From Microvirga sp. VF16 (lineage in GTDB: Bacteria > Pseudomonadota > Alphaproteobacteria > Rhizobiales > Beijerinckiaceae): a stretch of 64,000 bases of DNA. Numbering within the stretch: the first letter of the stretch is position 1; every line of letters begins with the position of its first letter. Below are positions 37,746 to 46,114 of this stretch, piece after piece. The stretch spans positions 1,488,001 through 1,552,000 of the forward strand of contig NZ_CP069354.1 of assembly GCF_016864375.1 (NCBI RefSeq), in the 5' to 3' direction. The translations under genes were made by a program, and so were the position numbers. The notes beneath the pieces were generated by a model. The model worked only from the letters and a program-made list of their open reading frames with translations. It was not told the DNA's origin and did not search any database.

Positions 37746-37982
37746 ATGCCGGATTTCGCAAGACTTGTTGAGGACCTCAAGCGCACCCGCGATGAGATCA
37801 AGCTCAAGATCCATCTCGGCTCAAAGGACATGCAGGACGAATGGTTCGAGATCGAGCAGCGCTGGAGCAGCTTCGAGAGCAGGGCGGAACTCGACAAGAG
37901 TGCCAAGGACGTGAGCGACGCAGTGAAAATTCTGGCATCCGAGCTCAGGGACGCTTTCACCAGGATCCGAAAGGCGCTTTGA
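37746..37982 (+). CDS. Small helical protein, first of a YqjD/YqjE-like trio
   Basis: A 78-residue charged, all-helical soluble protein (DFARLVEDLKRTRDEIKLKI) with no motif that I recognise. It is followed after 2 bp by a YqjD/ElaB-like tail-anchored protein and then a YqjE-like membrane protein. The tight spacing supports one operon and a partner role for the membrane proteins. Confidence 0.7.
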   Translation: MPDFARLVEDLKRTRDEIKLKIHLGSKDMQDEWFEIEQRWSSFESRAELDKSAKDVSDAVKILASELRDAFTRIRKAL

Positions 37983-37984
37983 TC

Positions 37985-38284
37985 ATGGCGAAAGCATCGG
38001 ACCTCCATAACGAGCTCGACATGTTGCATGCGGATCTTCGCAAGACCTCGGAGTCTCGGCGAGATGCAACCAGGACGGAGCAGGCCCCGCCGAAGGATAA
38101 CGCTCCGGCTGCGAAGGCGCTCGGCGGAAAAGTCGAATGTGAAGAGCAGTTGCGCGAATTGGGAAAGATGCTGTCCGAACATATGGAAAGCGTCGAGGAT
38201 TTCCTGAAGGAACATCAATTGGCATCGACCCTGGCGGCCTTCGTGCTGGGCGTCGCGGTTGGGCGATCGATGGTGAGAGCGTGA
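37985..38284 (+). CDS. DUF883 (YqjD/ElaB-like) tail-anchored protein
   Basis: A 99-residue protein. A soluble helical part (ELGKMLSEHMESVEDFLKEH) is followed by one C-terminal transmembrane segment with Gly spacing (LAAFVLGVAVGRSMV), the hallmark of the ElaB/YgaM/YqjD family. In E. coli these bind stationary-phase ribosomes to the membrane. The ATG at 37985 is 2 bp past the previous stop; longer upstream frames are within that gene. The resemblance is in architecture; sequence identity cannot be measured here. Confidence 0.72.
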   Translation: MAKASDLHNELDMLHADLRKTSESRRDATRTEQAPPKDNAPAAKALGGKVECEEQLRELGKMLSEHMESVEDFLKEHQLASTLAAFVLGVAVGRSMVRA

Positions 38285-38288
38285 GGCC

Positions 38289-38780
38289 ATGATGGACAAC
38301 GTCGCCCGCAATCTGCGCATCCTATGGCGTGCGGAATCAATCATTGCGGATATTCGCGTCCGGCAGATGATGACCCGCTCCTCCCTGCGGGGCGTTGCCG
38401 CTCTGCTGGGTGTCTTCGCTTTCCTGATGGGCAATCTCTCCCTGTTCTTCGCGCTGGAGCAGGCCTGGGGTCCGATCTGGGCGGCCGCTTTGATCGGACT
38501 TGCCAATCTTCTGCTGGCGGTCGTGTTGCTGGTGATTGCTCAGCGATCGAAGCCAGGGCGGGAGATGGAACTGGCTTTGGAGGTGCGAAACACCGCGCTG
38601 CAGGCTCTCGAGACGGATGCACAAGCCATCCAGCAGCAGCTTGCGGAGTTTCGTGATGAGGTTCGCGGTGTCCGGGAAGCGGTGGTCGGTTTCGTGCGCC
38701 ACCCGCTCGACTCCGTTCTTCCGAGTCTGCTCGTGCCGCTCGCCGGCGCAGTGCTCAAGGGAATGAAGAAGCCGGAGTAG
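38289..38780 (+). CDS. Phage-holin-like membrane protein (YqjE-like)
   Basis: A 163-residue protein with two adjacent hydrophobic helices (GVAALLGVFAFLMGNLSLFFAL and the AAALIGLANLLLAVVLLVIA region) and a long amphipathic C-terminal part. This matches the holin superfamily III/YqjE layout. It is 4 bp after the YqjD-like gene, the order seen in enterobacterial yqjD-yqjE. A stress or stationary-phase envelope role is inferred from the family. Confidence 0.7.
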   Translation: MMDNVARNLRILWRAESIIADIRVRQMMTRSSLRGVAALLGVFAFLMGNLSLFFALEQAWGPIWAAALIGLANLLLAVVLLVIAQRSKPGREMELALEVRNTALQALETDAQAIQQQLAEFRDEVRGVREAVVGFVRHPLDSVLPSLLVPLAGAVLKGMKKPE

Positions 38781-38820
38781 CGTCGCTCCTTACGCCTTTG
38801 GAGCCTTCTTTCGGGGAACT

Positions 38821-38870
38821 GGATCCACTTTTGACTGTTGGGGCCCCTCAGGTCCGCACAATGCGCTAAG
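38821..38870. repeat. Dispersed extragenic repeat, copy 3
   Basis: GGATCCACTTTT (38821-38832) matches copy 2 and GGTCCGCACAATGCGCTAA (38851-38869) matches copy 1 with two differences. It lies in the 3' region after the YqjE-like gene. Confidence 0.65.
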
Positions 38871-38881
38871 CAATGAAATAA

Positions 38882-38909
38882 ATCAGGCCGGGACATGTCC
38901 CGGCCTGAT
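38882..38909. terminator. Bidirectional terminator-like palindrome
   Basis: A perfect 28-bp palindrome with arms ATCAGGCCGGGACA and its complement lies between the YqjE-like gene and the end of the helicase gene. On the minus strand it is followed by TTATTTCATT, so it should end helicase transcription. Confidence 0.8.
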
Positions 38910-38916
38910 GTATCGA

Positions 38917-40752
38917 TTAGGAGCGCTTGTCCGATGACCGCTTCTTGTCCTTCGGGCGCTTGTGATCATTCGGACTCTTGCTGTCCTTCGATCTCTTGTG
39001 CGGGGGAGGCCCGCCCCGTTCCTTTGGACCTTTCCCTTTCGGCTTATCCCAGGGCTTGCTGTCACGAGGCTTCATGTCACGGGGCTTGCCGGGACCGGCA
39101 TCGGCGGGCTCGATCCGGATGTCCTCGTCGTTGGTCTTGCGCACGGCGGAGGCAAATTTCGGCGCGTGAGACTTGGCGATCTCGAACTTCGTCTCGCGGT
39201 CGAAGATCTTGATCGAACCGATCTCCTTCTTCGTCACGTGGCCCAGACGGCAGATGATCGGCAGGAGCCAGCGGGGGTCGGCATTGTTGCGCCGTCCGAC
39301 GCTCATACGGAACCACACCATGTCCTCGGACGAGCGCTCGAACCCGCCCTCAGAAGAATCCCGGCCTCTGTCCTTGAAGCCGCGCAGGCGCTCATCCTGC
39401 CGCTCGCGCTTGTCCTTGCGCTGGCGCGGTTCGCGATCTGGGCCCGTATCCACGATCTCCTCGGGGGCGGGCAGCCGCGAACGGTTGAAGCGCACCAGCG
39501 CATTGGCGATCTCTTCAGCCGAACGCTCTGCGAGGAGCGCCCGCGCCATGGAGAGATCTTCCTCCGTCGTCTCCTCGGTGAAGATCGGATCCTGCATCAG
39601 CCGTTCCCGGTCGCGCAGGCGAATCTCGTCCGCGGAGGGCGGGCCGGCCCAGGTCACGTCCACGCCTGCCATATCCACCAGCCTCTCGGCTTTGCGGCGG
39701 CGCGTATAGGGCACGAGCATCACGCAAGTGCCCTTGCGCCCGGCGCGGCCCGTGCGGCCGCTGCGGTGCAGAAGCGTCTCGTGGTCGTTCGGCAGATCGA
39801 AATGGATGACAAGGCCGAGATCGGGCAGGTCGATGCCGCGGGCGGCGACGTCGGTGGCCACACAGACCCGGGCGCGCCCGTCGCGTAGCGACTGCAGGGC
39901 GTTGCTGCGTTCGTTCTGGGTCAGCTCACCGGAGAGGGCGACCGCCGCGAAACCGCGTTCGATCAGGCTGGCATGCAGATGCCGTACCGCCTCACGAGTA
40001 TGGCAGAACACCATGGCGCCACGGCTCTCGTAGAAACGCAGTACGTTGACAACCGCATGCTCGACTTCATTGGGTGCGATCCTGAGCGCGCGGTATTCGA
40101 TGTCGCCGTGGGGCTCGTTCTCGACCAAGGTGTCGATGCGATGCGCCTCGCGCTGATAGCGCCGTGCCAGGGTAATGATGTTCTTCGGCAAGGTTGCCGA
40201 GAATAGGAGCGTGCGGCGCTCTTCCGGCGTGGCGTCGAGGATGAACTCCAGATCCTCGCGGAAGCCGAGATCGAGCATCTCGTCGGCCTCGTCGAGCACC
40301 ACGACGCGCATCTTCGAAGTGTCGAGACGCCCGCGTTCCAGGTGGTCGCGCAGGCGGCCCGGCGTGCCGACGACGATATGGCAGCCATCGGCGAGTGCTC
40401 GCTGCTCGCGGCGGACATCCATGCCGCCGACGCAGGAGGCGACGCGTGCGCCGGCCGGGCCATAGAGCCAGATGAGCTCCCGGTTGACCTGGAGGGCGAG
40501 TTCGCGGGTCGGGGCGATGATCAGGGCGAGCGGTTCGCGCGGCGCATCGAAGCGCTCGGCATCGCCCAGGAGAGTGGACGCCATGGCGAGGCCATAGGCG
40601 ACGGTCTTGCCCGAGCCAGTTTGGGCGGAAACGAGCAGATCGTGATCAAGCGCGTCCGGCTGCAGAACGGCCGCCTGGACGGGGGTCGGATCGTTGTAGC
40701 CTCGATCGGAAAGGGCGCGTTCGAGGCTGGGATTGGTCTTGGGAAAGGGCAT
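38917..40752 (-). CDS. DEAD-box ATP-dependent RNA helicase (DeaD/DbpA-like)
   Basis: A 611-residue helicase. The helicase core holds the Q motif region, AQTGSGKT (43-50), PTRELA, a DEAD box (LDEADEML), SAT, and HRSGRTGRAG. A linker leads to a DbpA-type RNA-binding domain (VWFRMSVGRRNNADPRWLLPIICR). The last 60 residues are a highly basic Lys/Arg/Pro tail ending KKRSSDKRS, typical of RNA chaperone helicases. Likely roles are ribosome assembly and mRNA remodelling in the cold. An acidic small protein gene lies 55 bp upstream. Confidence 0.93.
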   Translation of the reverse strand: MPFPKTNPSLERALSDRGYNDPTPVQAAVLQPDALDHDLLVSAQTGSGKTVAYGLAMASTLLGDAERFDAPREPLALIIAPTRELALQVNRELIWLYGPAGARVASCVGGMDVRREQRALADGCHIVVGTPGRLRDHLERGRLDTSKMRVVVLDEADEMLDLGFREDLEFILDATPEERRTLLFSATLPKNIITLARRYQREAHRIDTLVENEPHGDIEYRALRIAPNEVEHAVVNVLRFYESRGAMVFCHTREAVRHLHASLIERGFAAVALSGELTQNERSNALQSLRDGRARVCVATDVAARGIDLPDLGLVIHFDLPNDHETLLHRSGRTGRAGRKGTCVMLVPYTRRRKAERLVDMAGVDVTWAGPPSADEIRLRDRERLMQDPIFTEETTEEDLSMARALLAERSAEEIANALVRFNRSRLPAPEEIVDTGPDREPRQRKDKRERQDERLRGFKDRGRDSSEGGFERSSEDMVWFRMSVGRRNNADPRWLLPIICRLGHVTKKEIGSIKIFDRETKFEIAKSHAPKFASAVRKTNDEDIRIEPADAGPGKPRDMKPRDSKPWDKPKGKGPKERGGPPPHKRSKDSKSPNDHKRPKDKKRSSDKRS

Positions 40753-40807
40753 GAGGGTGTGGCTGAACCGTGTCTGGGGAGCCGGCGAGGGCTCCGAATA
40801 AGGATGA

Positions 40808-41122
40808 TCAGCCGGAGGCAGCGGCGTCGTCTATTTCGTCGATGGACACCAGGAACACGACATCGATATCGAGGTCGTCGTCATAGTCTTCGTCGTCTTC
40901 GACCTCGTCCTCTTCGTCCAGGGCCTCATAGAAGGCATCGATCTCGTCTTCCGATGCGGGCCGTGTCGTCAAGGCAGCTGAGCCGTCCCAGAGGGAGCGG
41001 CCCTCGCTCTTAAACGACTTCAGGTCATCTTTAAAGCTCTCGCTGAGAAAGAGTTCGCGGGCTTGCCCCTCATCTGCGTTCGTCACGGCAACCGCTCTGC
41101 CGGCTATTTCCAGAGTGACCAT
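40808..41122 (-). CDS. Very acidic small protein of unknown function
   Basis: A 104-residue protein without a recognised domain. The N-terminal half is a small ordered-looking region (VTLEIAGRAVAVTNADEGQARELF) and the C-terminal half has long Asp/Glu runs (residues about 70-85 are almost all acidic). It is encoded just before the helicase with the very basic tail, on the same strand, so an electrostatic partnership is possible but unproven. The low-complexity run could cause alignment artefacts. Confidence 0.65.
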   Translation of the reverse strand: MVTLEIAGRAVAVTNADEGQARELFLSESFKDDLKSFKSEGRSLWDGSAALTTRPASEDEIDAFYEALDEEDEVEDDEDYDDDLDIDVVFLVSIDEIDDAAASG

Positions 41123-41280
41123 GGCTCTTCCTTCACCGATAGGTTGATCAAAGCACTAACGCTTAAGGCTCAGATTCGATCAAACCGACCCTGCGTAAGA
41201 CTTTTGGGTGCCAGGAAGGGTGTGAAAAGCCCTTAAGACCAGTATAGACACGAAGCGACCAATATGAGACCAGTTAAGCT

Positions 41281-42156
41281 GTGAACGCAACTGGCCCCAT
41301 TCCCTGTTTCCGGTCCCTGGACCGGCTGTCCCTGCCAGGCTCCCGTGTCAATGAGGACGGGATCGGCCTGCGCGGGCCCTTTGCCTGGGTGATCGATGGC
41401 GCCACGGGCCTGTCGGAGGAGCAGTTGACGTCCGGGGGGAGCGACGCCGCCTGGCTTTCCGGTCTGATCGACAACCGGTTGACGGCCTTGGCTGGCGTGA
41501 GAAGGGCGGACGCTGTCCTGAGCCGCCTGGAGGCCGATATCGAGTCAGCCTTCCGAACGGAAACGGAGCATATTGGCGAGATCGGCGATCACCATCCCCC
41601 CTCAGCCTGTCTCGGCCTGATCGGCGTGGAGCCAGGGGAGGGCGAGAGCATCAGGATTCAGGGGCGCTTCCTGGGCGATGTGATCGCCCTTGTGCCGACT
41701 GAAAATGGAATCGTCCGGTGGACGGATGAGCGGGCGAAGCCATTCGAGAAGAAGACACTGGCCGCCCTGGGAGCTCAGGAGCATGAGCCGGGCTTCATCC
41801 CCGCAGCCGTGCGACGCCAGATTCTCGAGAACCGGACCAGGCTCAATAGGCCGGATGGCTACTGGGTCGTGAGCCCGCTCCGCCCGTGGGCCGGGCACGA
41901 GTTGCGGTTCGAGGCACAGGTCGGGCCAGGTGAGGTTATCGTGCTCGCGACCGATGGCTTCATGCGGCTCGTCGATGTTTTCGAAGCTTATTCGGATCGC
42001 TCCCTTCATGCCCAGCTTGCTGCGGGCCGGGGACGCGATCTGATGCAGGAATTGCGGGAAAGGGAGCGGAGCGACCTTATGGCAGGCGCCTATCCTCGTG
42101 TTAAAACCCACGACGACGCAACTTTTCTCGTAATCGCAGCCGAGCCAAAGGGCTGA
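41281..42156 (+). CDS. PP2C-family protein phosphatase
   Basis: A 291-residue Mn/Mg-dependent Ser/Thr phosphatase. The conserved metal motifs are SRVNEDGIG, VIDGATGL, the ATDGFMRL motif near residue 223, and the final HDDATFLVI. The middle part is shorter and more divergent than in textbook PP2C. The start is a GTG with only a weak ribosome site; no other in-frame start would keep the first motif. No kinase or anti-sigma partner is adjacent. The sugar ABC operon begins 62 bp downstream. Confidence 0.85.
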   Translation: MNATGPIPCFRSLDRLSLPGSRVNEDGIGLRGPFAWVIDGATGLSEEQLTSGGSDAAWLSGLIDNRLTALAGVRRADAVLSRLEADIESAFRTETEHIGEIGDHHPPSACLGLIGVEPGEGESIRIQGRFLGDVIALVPTENGIVRWTDERAKPFEKKTLAALGAQEHEPGFIPAAVRRQILENRTRLNRPDGYWVVSPLRPWAGHELRFEAQVGPGEVIVLATDGFMRLVDVFEAYSDRSLHAQLAAGRGRDLMQELRERERSDLMAGAYPRVKTHDDATFLVIAAEPKG

Positions 42157-42218
42157 AGAAATTCCGCAGAGCCTGTTGGAAAGGCAGGCTTCGCGGTGGG
42201 AGGACAAGGACTTCAACA

Positions 42219-43481
42219 ATGAGGGAACTCAAAATGAAACTGACCCGACGCATTCTGATGGGCGCTGCCGCCGGCAGCTTCCTGCTCTCAGGCACCGCCG
42301 CCATGGCCCAGACCGAGCTGACCTTCTGGAGCTGGCGCCAGGAAGACAAGGCCTTCTACCAGGACGTCATCAAGAAGTTCCAGGCGAAGGAGCCTGGGAT
42401 TACCGTGAAGTTCGAGACCTACGCGCCCGAGAACTACCAGACCATCCTGTCGACGGCGCTCGCCGCCGGCCGCGGTCCGGACGTGATCCAGGTGCGCGCC
42501 TATGGCAACCTCGAGACCATCGCGACCCCCGGCTACCTGCTCGCCCTCGACAAGCAGAACGTGCCGGAACTGGCGAACTTCCCGGAAGCAGCGCTCGCGG
42601 CCGAGACCCTGCGTTCGGACGGCAAGGTCTATGCAGTTCCGTTCGCCATGCAGGCGCAGCTCGTCGTCTACAATAAGAAGATCTTCAAGGATAACGGCCT
42701 TAACCCGCCGAAGACTTGGGACGAGATGATGACGCTGGCTCAGGCGCTGAAGGCCAAGAACATCAATCCGTTCTCCAACGGCACGGCAACGGCCTGGCAG
42801 AACGAGACGATTGTCGGCGGTCTGCTCTCGTCCATGCTCGGCAAGGACTTCGAAGCCGACATCGTTTCCGGCAAGGCGAACTTCACCGATCCGCGCTTCG
42901 TCAGCGCGCTCGCCAAGCTGAAGGATATCAGCCAGTACTTCTCGCCGAACTTCATCGGCGTGGATTATCCATCCTCGCAGCAGCTCTTCGTGGCGGGTCG
43001 CGCAGCCATGTTCGCGGGCGGCTCCTATGAGGTGGCGAACTTCAAGAACCAGAACCCGACGCTCGATCTCGGCGTGTTCCCGGCTCCCGTCCTGAAGGCG
43101 GGCGACCAGGCGCTGATCGCCACCTATTACGATGGCGGCTACGCAGTGAACGCGAAGACCGAGAAGAAGGACGCTGCGCTCAAGTTCGTGCGCTTCCTCG
43201 CCACGCCGGAATACGGCACGGCCTTCACCAACACGCTGAAGAACCTCTCGCCGATCAAGGGCATCAAGATCGAGGATCCGATCACGCAGGATGTGGCGAA
43301 GCTCGCCGAGAACTCCATGTCCTACCTGATGCTCGTGCGCTTCCGCTATCAGGAGCCGAGCGGTTCGGTGCTGCTGCAGTCGAACGTGCAGAAGATGCTC
43401 GCCGGCCAGCAGACCCCCGAGCAGGCCGCGGCCGAGATCAACAAGGGCATCGCGACCTACTACAAGCCGTTCCAGAAGTAA
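42219..43481 (+). CDS. Sugar ABC transporter substrate-binding protein
   Basis: A 420-residue family 1 extracellular binding protein. The signal peptide contains RRILMGAAAGSFLLSGTAAMAQ-type sequence and ends near residue 30. The mature part begins TELTFWSWRQEDKAFYQ and carries the typical GRGPDVIQV and FSNGTAT segments. Two starts, 42219 and 42234, each have a fair ribosome site (AAGGA, GAGGGA). It heads an operon with two permeases and nanE, so an amino sugar such as N-acetylmannosamine, or a conjugate, is a reasonable substrate guess. Confidence 0.88.
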   Translation: MRELKMKLTRRILMGAAAGSFLLSGTAAMAQTELTFWSWRQEDKAFYQDVIKKFQAKEPGITVKFETYAPENYQTILSTALAAGRGPDVIQVRAYGNLETIATPGYLLALDKQNVPELANFPEAALAAETLRSDGKVYAVPFAMQAQLVVYNKKIFKDNGLNPPKTWDEMMTLAQALKAKNINPFSNGTATAWQNETIVGGLLSSMLGKDFEADIVSGKANFTDPRFVSALAKLKDISQYFSPNFIGVDYPSSQQLFVAGRAAMFAGGSYEVANFKNQNPTLDLGVFPAPVLKAGDQALIATYYDGGYAVNAKTEKKDAALKFVRFLATPEYGTAFTNTLKNLSPIKGIKIEDPITQDVAKLAENSMSYLMLVRFRYQEPSGSVLLQSNVQKMLAGQQTPEQAAAEINKGIATYYKPFQK

Positions 43482-43494
43482 GACACTGACGAAG

Positions 43495-43526
43495 AGGCGG
43501 CGGGCCGTGAGGTCTGCCGCCTTTTC
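43495..43526 (+). terminator. Attenuator-like hairpin after the sugar-binding protein gene
   Basis: AGGCGGC (43495-43501) and GCCGCCT (43516-43522) form a stem followed by TTTC. It lies within the operon between the binding-protein gene and the first permease, where partial termination would give the binding protein in excess. Confidence 0.6.
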
Positions 43527-43534
43527 CTGAAAGA

Positions 43535-44476
43535 ATGCATGTTATGCAAGCCTCGCGCCAACAGCCCCGCACGCTGAAGCACCAATTATGGGTGGCGTTT
43601 CTCGTCGTTCCGCCCATCGTCTTCATGTCGTTGTTTGTGGTCTATCCGATCCTCTCGGCCTTCGCCTATGCCTTCTACGATTGGCAGGGGCTGGCACGCG
43701 GCGAGTTCGTCGGCCTGAAGAATTTCAAGGAAGTGCTGTTCGGCGCCACCATGGCGCCGGTCGTGTGGAACGCTTTCCTGCACAACGTCTATGCGCTCGT
43801 CGCGCTGATGATCATCCAGAATGGCGGCGGGTTCTTCCTCGCCTGGCTTCTCTACAAGGAGCCCTTCGGCTTCCGCTTCCACCGTGTGGCGATCTTCGTG
43901 CCGGTGGTGCTGTCGACGATCATCGTCGGCTTCCTCTGGAAGCTTTTCCTCAATCCGAATTTCGGCATCGTCAACCAGGCACTTTATTCGGTGGGGCTCG
44001 ATTCTTGGGCCAAGCCATGGCTCGGCGATTCCTCGACGGCGCTCGGTTCGCTCATCCTCGCCAATGCCTGGCACTTCGTCGGCTTCCCGGCTCTCGTCTA
44101 TCTCGCTGGCATGCAGCGCATCCCGCCGGAAGTCATCGAGGCAGCGCGGCTCGACGGCACCAATGAATGGCAGCTTCTGAGGAATATCGTGTGGCCTCTG
44201 GTAGCGCCGAGCACCACGATCCTCTTCACGCTGCTCTTCATCGGCGCGTTCAACTGGTTCGAGATCCCTTACGTAATGGTGGGTCTCGACGGTTCGCCCT
44301 TCGGCTCCACGGACGTGCTGGGACTTGTCTTCTACCGCACGGCCTTCGGCAACCAGAGCGCCAGCATCCAGAATTTCGGTTTGGGCTCGGCTCTCGCCAC
44401 GCTTCTTTTCCTCTTCATCGTCGTCTTCGCGTCCATGCTGACCCTGTGGCTGCGCCGTCGGGAGATCCAGTTTTGA
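43535..44476 (+). CDS. Sugar ABC transporter permease (MalF-like)
   Basis: A 313-residue inner-membrane permease with six helices and an EAA loop (EVIEAARLDGTNEWQLLRNI). The N-terminus is a short basic cytoplasmic segment (SRQQPRTLKHQLW). Its stop overlaps the TTG start of the second permease. Confidence 0.88.
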   Translation: MHVMQASRQQPRTLKHQLWVAFLVVPPIVFMSLFVVYPILSAFAYAFYDWQGLARGEFVGLKNFKEVLFGATMAPVVWNAFLHNVYALVALMIIQNGGGFFLAWLLYKEPFGFRFHRVAIFVPVVLSTIIVGFLWKLFLNPNFGIVNQALYSVGLDSWAKPWLGDSSTALGSLILANAWHFVGFPALVYLAGMQRIPPEVIEAARLDGTNEWQLLRNIVWPLVAPSTTILFTLLFIGAFNWFEIPYVMVGLDGSPFGSTDVLGLVFYRTAFGNQSASIQNFGLGSALATLLFLFIVVFASMLTLWLRRREIQF

Positions 44477-45327
44477 CCGCCATCACCTCCGATACGCCGG
44501 CAACGCGTCAGGCGATTCCCTTCGTGTTGCTCGCTCAGGTCATCCTGATCGCGAACTCCTTCATCATGCTCTATCCGGTCGTGGTGATGGTGCTCTCCGC
44601 CTTCAAGACGACGGGCGAGATCTTCGAGCATCCCTTTGCCTTGCCCGATTTCACGCAAGTCGGGAACTTCGCCAAAGTGCTCGGCGAAACCGCGATGCCG
44701 ATTTATTTCGTCAATTCGGTCCTCGTGACGGGCACCTCGATCATCCTGATCCTCGTGCTCGGCACCATGGCGGGCTATGCGGTGGCACGCTACGAGTCGC
44801 GCACCAACACCTTCATCCTGCTGTTCTTCCTGGCAGGGCTGATGCTGCCCTTAAAGCTCGCCGTCATCCCGCTCTTCATCCTGCTGCGGGATCTCGGCCT
44901 GCTCGACAGCCGCTGGAGCCTGATCGTCACCTATACGGCCATCGGTTTGCCCTCGACCGTGTTCATCATGGCGGGCTTCCTGCGTACGTTGCCGGCGGAG
45001 CTTGAGGATGCGGCGCGCATCGACGGCGCCTCGGAGCCTCGCATCATGTGGTCGGTCATGCTGCCGCTGGCGCGTCCGCCTATGGCGATTGCTGCCATTC
45101 AGAACGCGGTGCCGATCTGGAACGACTTCTTCTTCCCACTGGTCTTCATCCAGACCGATTCACGTAAGACCCTGCCGCAGGGGCTCACCACCTTCATGGG
45201 CGAATACACCACCGATTGGGGCATGCTGTTTGCCGGCCTCACCATCGCGGCGGCCCCCATCACGCTTCTCTACATCGCCCTGTCGCGCCAGTTCATCCAG
45301 GGCATGACGGCCGGCGCGGTGAAGTAG
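44473..45327 (+). CDS. Sugar ABC transporter permease (MalG-like)
   Basis: A 284-residue permease with six helices and the EAA loop ELEDAARIDGASEPRIMW. The open frame runs back to 44167 inside the first permease gene. The most likely start is TTG at 44473, which overlaps the previous stop and has GGGAGA 8 nt upstream. No ATPase gene is in the operon; a shared MsmX/UgpC-like ATPase from elsewhere must power it. Confidence 0.86.
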   Translation: MTAITSDTPATRQAIPFVLLAQVILIANSFIMLYPVVVMVLSAFKTTGEIFEHPFALPDFTQVGNFAKVLGETAMPIYFVNSVLVTGTSIILILVLGTMAGYAVARYESRTNTFILLFFLAGLMLPLKLAVIPLFILLRDLGLLDSRWSLIVTYTAIGLPSTVFIMAGFLRTLPAELEDAARIDGASEPRIMWSVMLPLARPPMAIAAIQNAVPIWNDFFFPLVFIQTDSRKTLPQGLTTFMGEYTTDWGMLFAGLTIAAAPITLLYIALSRQFIQGMTAGAVK

Positions 45328-45337
45328 GAGGCGAAAG

Positions 45338-46009
45338 ATGCTGATTCCGAAAGGCGCGCTCGTCGTTTCCTGCCAGGCTCGTGCCGACAATCCGCTGCAT
45401 GGCCCGGTCTACATGTCCGCCATGGCGCAGGCGGCCGAGGCCGGCGGAGCCAGGGGCATTCGCGCCAATGGCGAGGCGGATGTGGCGGCGATCCGTGCCG
45501 TGACGCGGCTTCCGATCATCGGAATCTCCAAAGTATGGGACGACCGCTTTCCGGTCTACATCACGCCGGGCTTCGAGCAGGCTGAGCATATCGCGAAGGC
45601 GGGCGCCGACATTATCGGCATCGATGCGACGCCACGTCCGCGCAACGGCGATCCCGTGGAGCGCCTGATCGGACGTATTCGGACCGAGCTTGGCAAGGAG
45701 GTCTTTGCCGACATCGCCACCCTGGAGGAGGGGCGAGCCGCCCATGGGGCCGGCGCGACCTATGTTGCGACCACGCTGGCCGGCTACACGGAGGAAACCG
45801 CTTCCCGCAAAACCGAGGGGCCCGACCTGGAGCTTCTGTCCGCTCTCGTGGCGGAACTCCCGGTGCCGGTGATTGCCGAGGGGCGCTTCGACACGCCGGA
45901 GCTCGTGGCCGAGGCTTTCAGGTGTGGGGCGCACGCGGTGGTGGTGGGGACCGCGATCACGAATCCGCGCGAAATCACGAGAAGGTTTGCCCGGGCTACA
46001 AGGCCTTGA
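45338..46009 (+). CDS. nanE: N-acetylmannosamine-6-phosphate 2-epimerase
   Basis: A 223-residue TIM-barrel enzyme that turns ManNAc-6-P into GlcNAc-6-P. Family motifs are visible: VSCQARADNPLHGP at the start, GARGIRANG, the GISKVWDD strand and VIAEGRFDTPE, with the phosphate-binding HAVVVGTAITNP near the end. It is the last gene of the sugar ABC operon, 10 bp after the permease. nanA and nanK are absent from the window, so the pathway is only partly represented. Confidence 0.92.
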   Translation: MLIPKGALVVSCQARADNPLHGPVYMSAMAQAAEAGGARGIRANGEADVAAIRAVTRLPIIGISKVWDDRFPVYITPGFEQAEHIAKAGADIIGIDATPRPRNGDPVERLIGRIRTELGKEVFADIATLEEGRAAHGAGATYVATTLAGYTEETASRKTEGPDLELLSALVAELPVPVIAEGRFDTPELVAEAFRCGAHAVVVGTAITNPREITRRFARATRP

Positions 46010-46114
46010 GCTCCCGATAAGGCTTTGGAAGAAAAACTGTAACGGAAACGTGAGAGCATCTCTGGCGTTCTCGGGTGTACCCATTCACAATGGGTTTCAA
46101 ACGAGGTTGATGCC

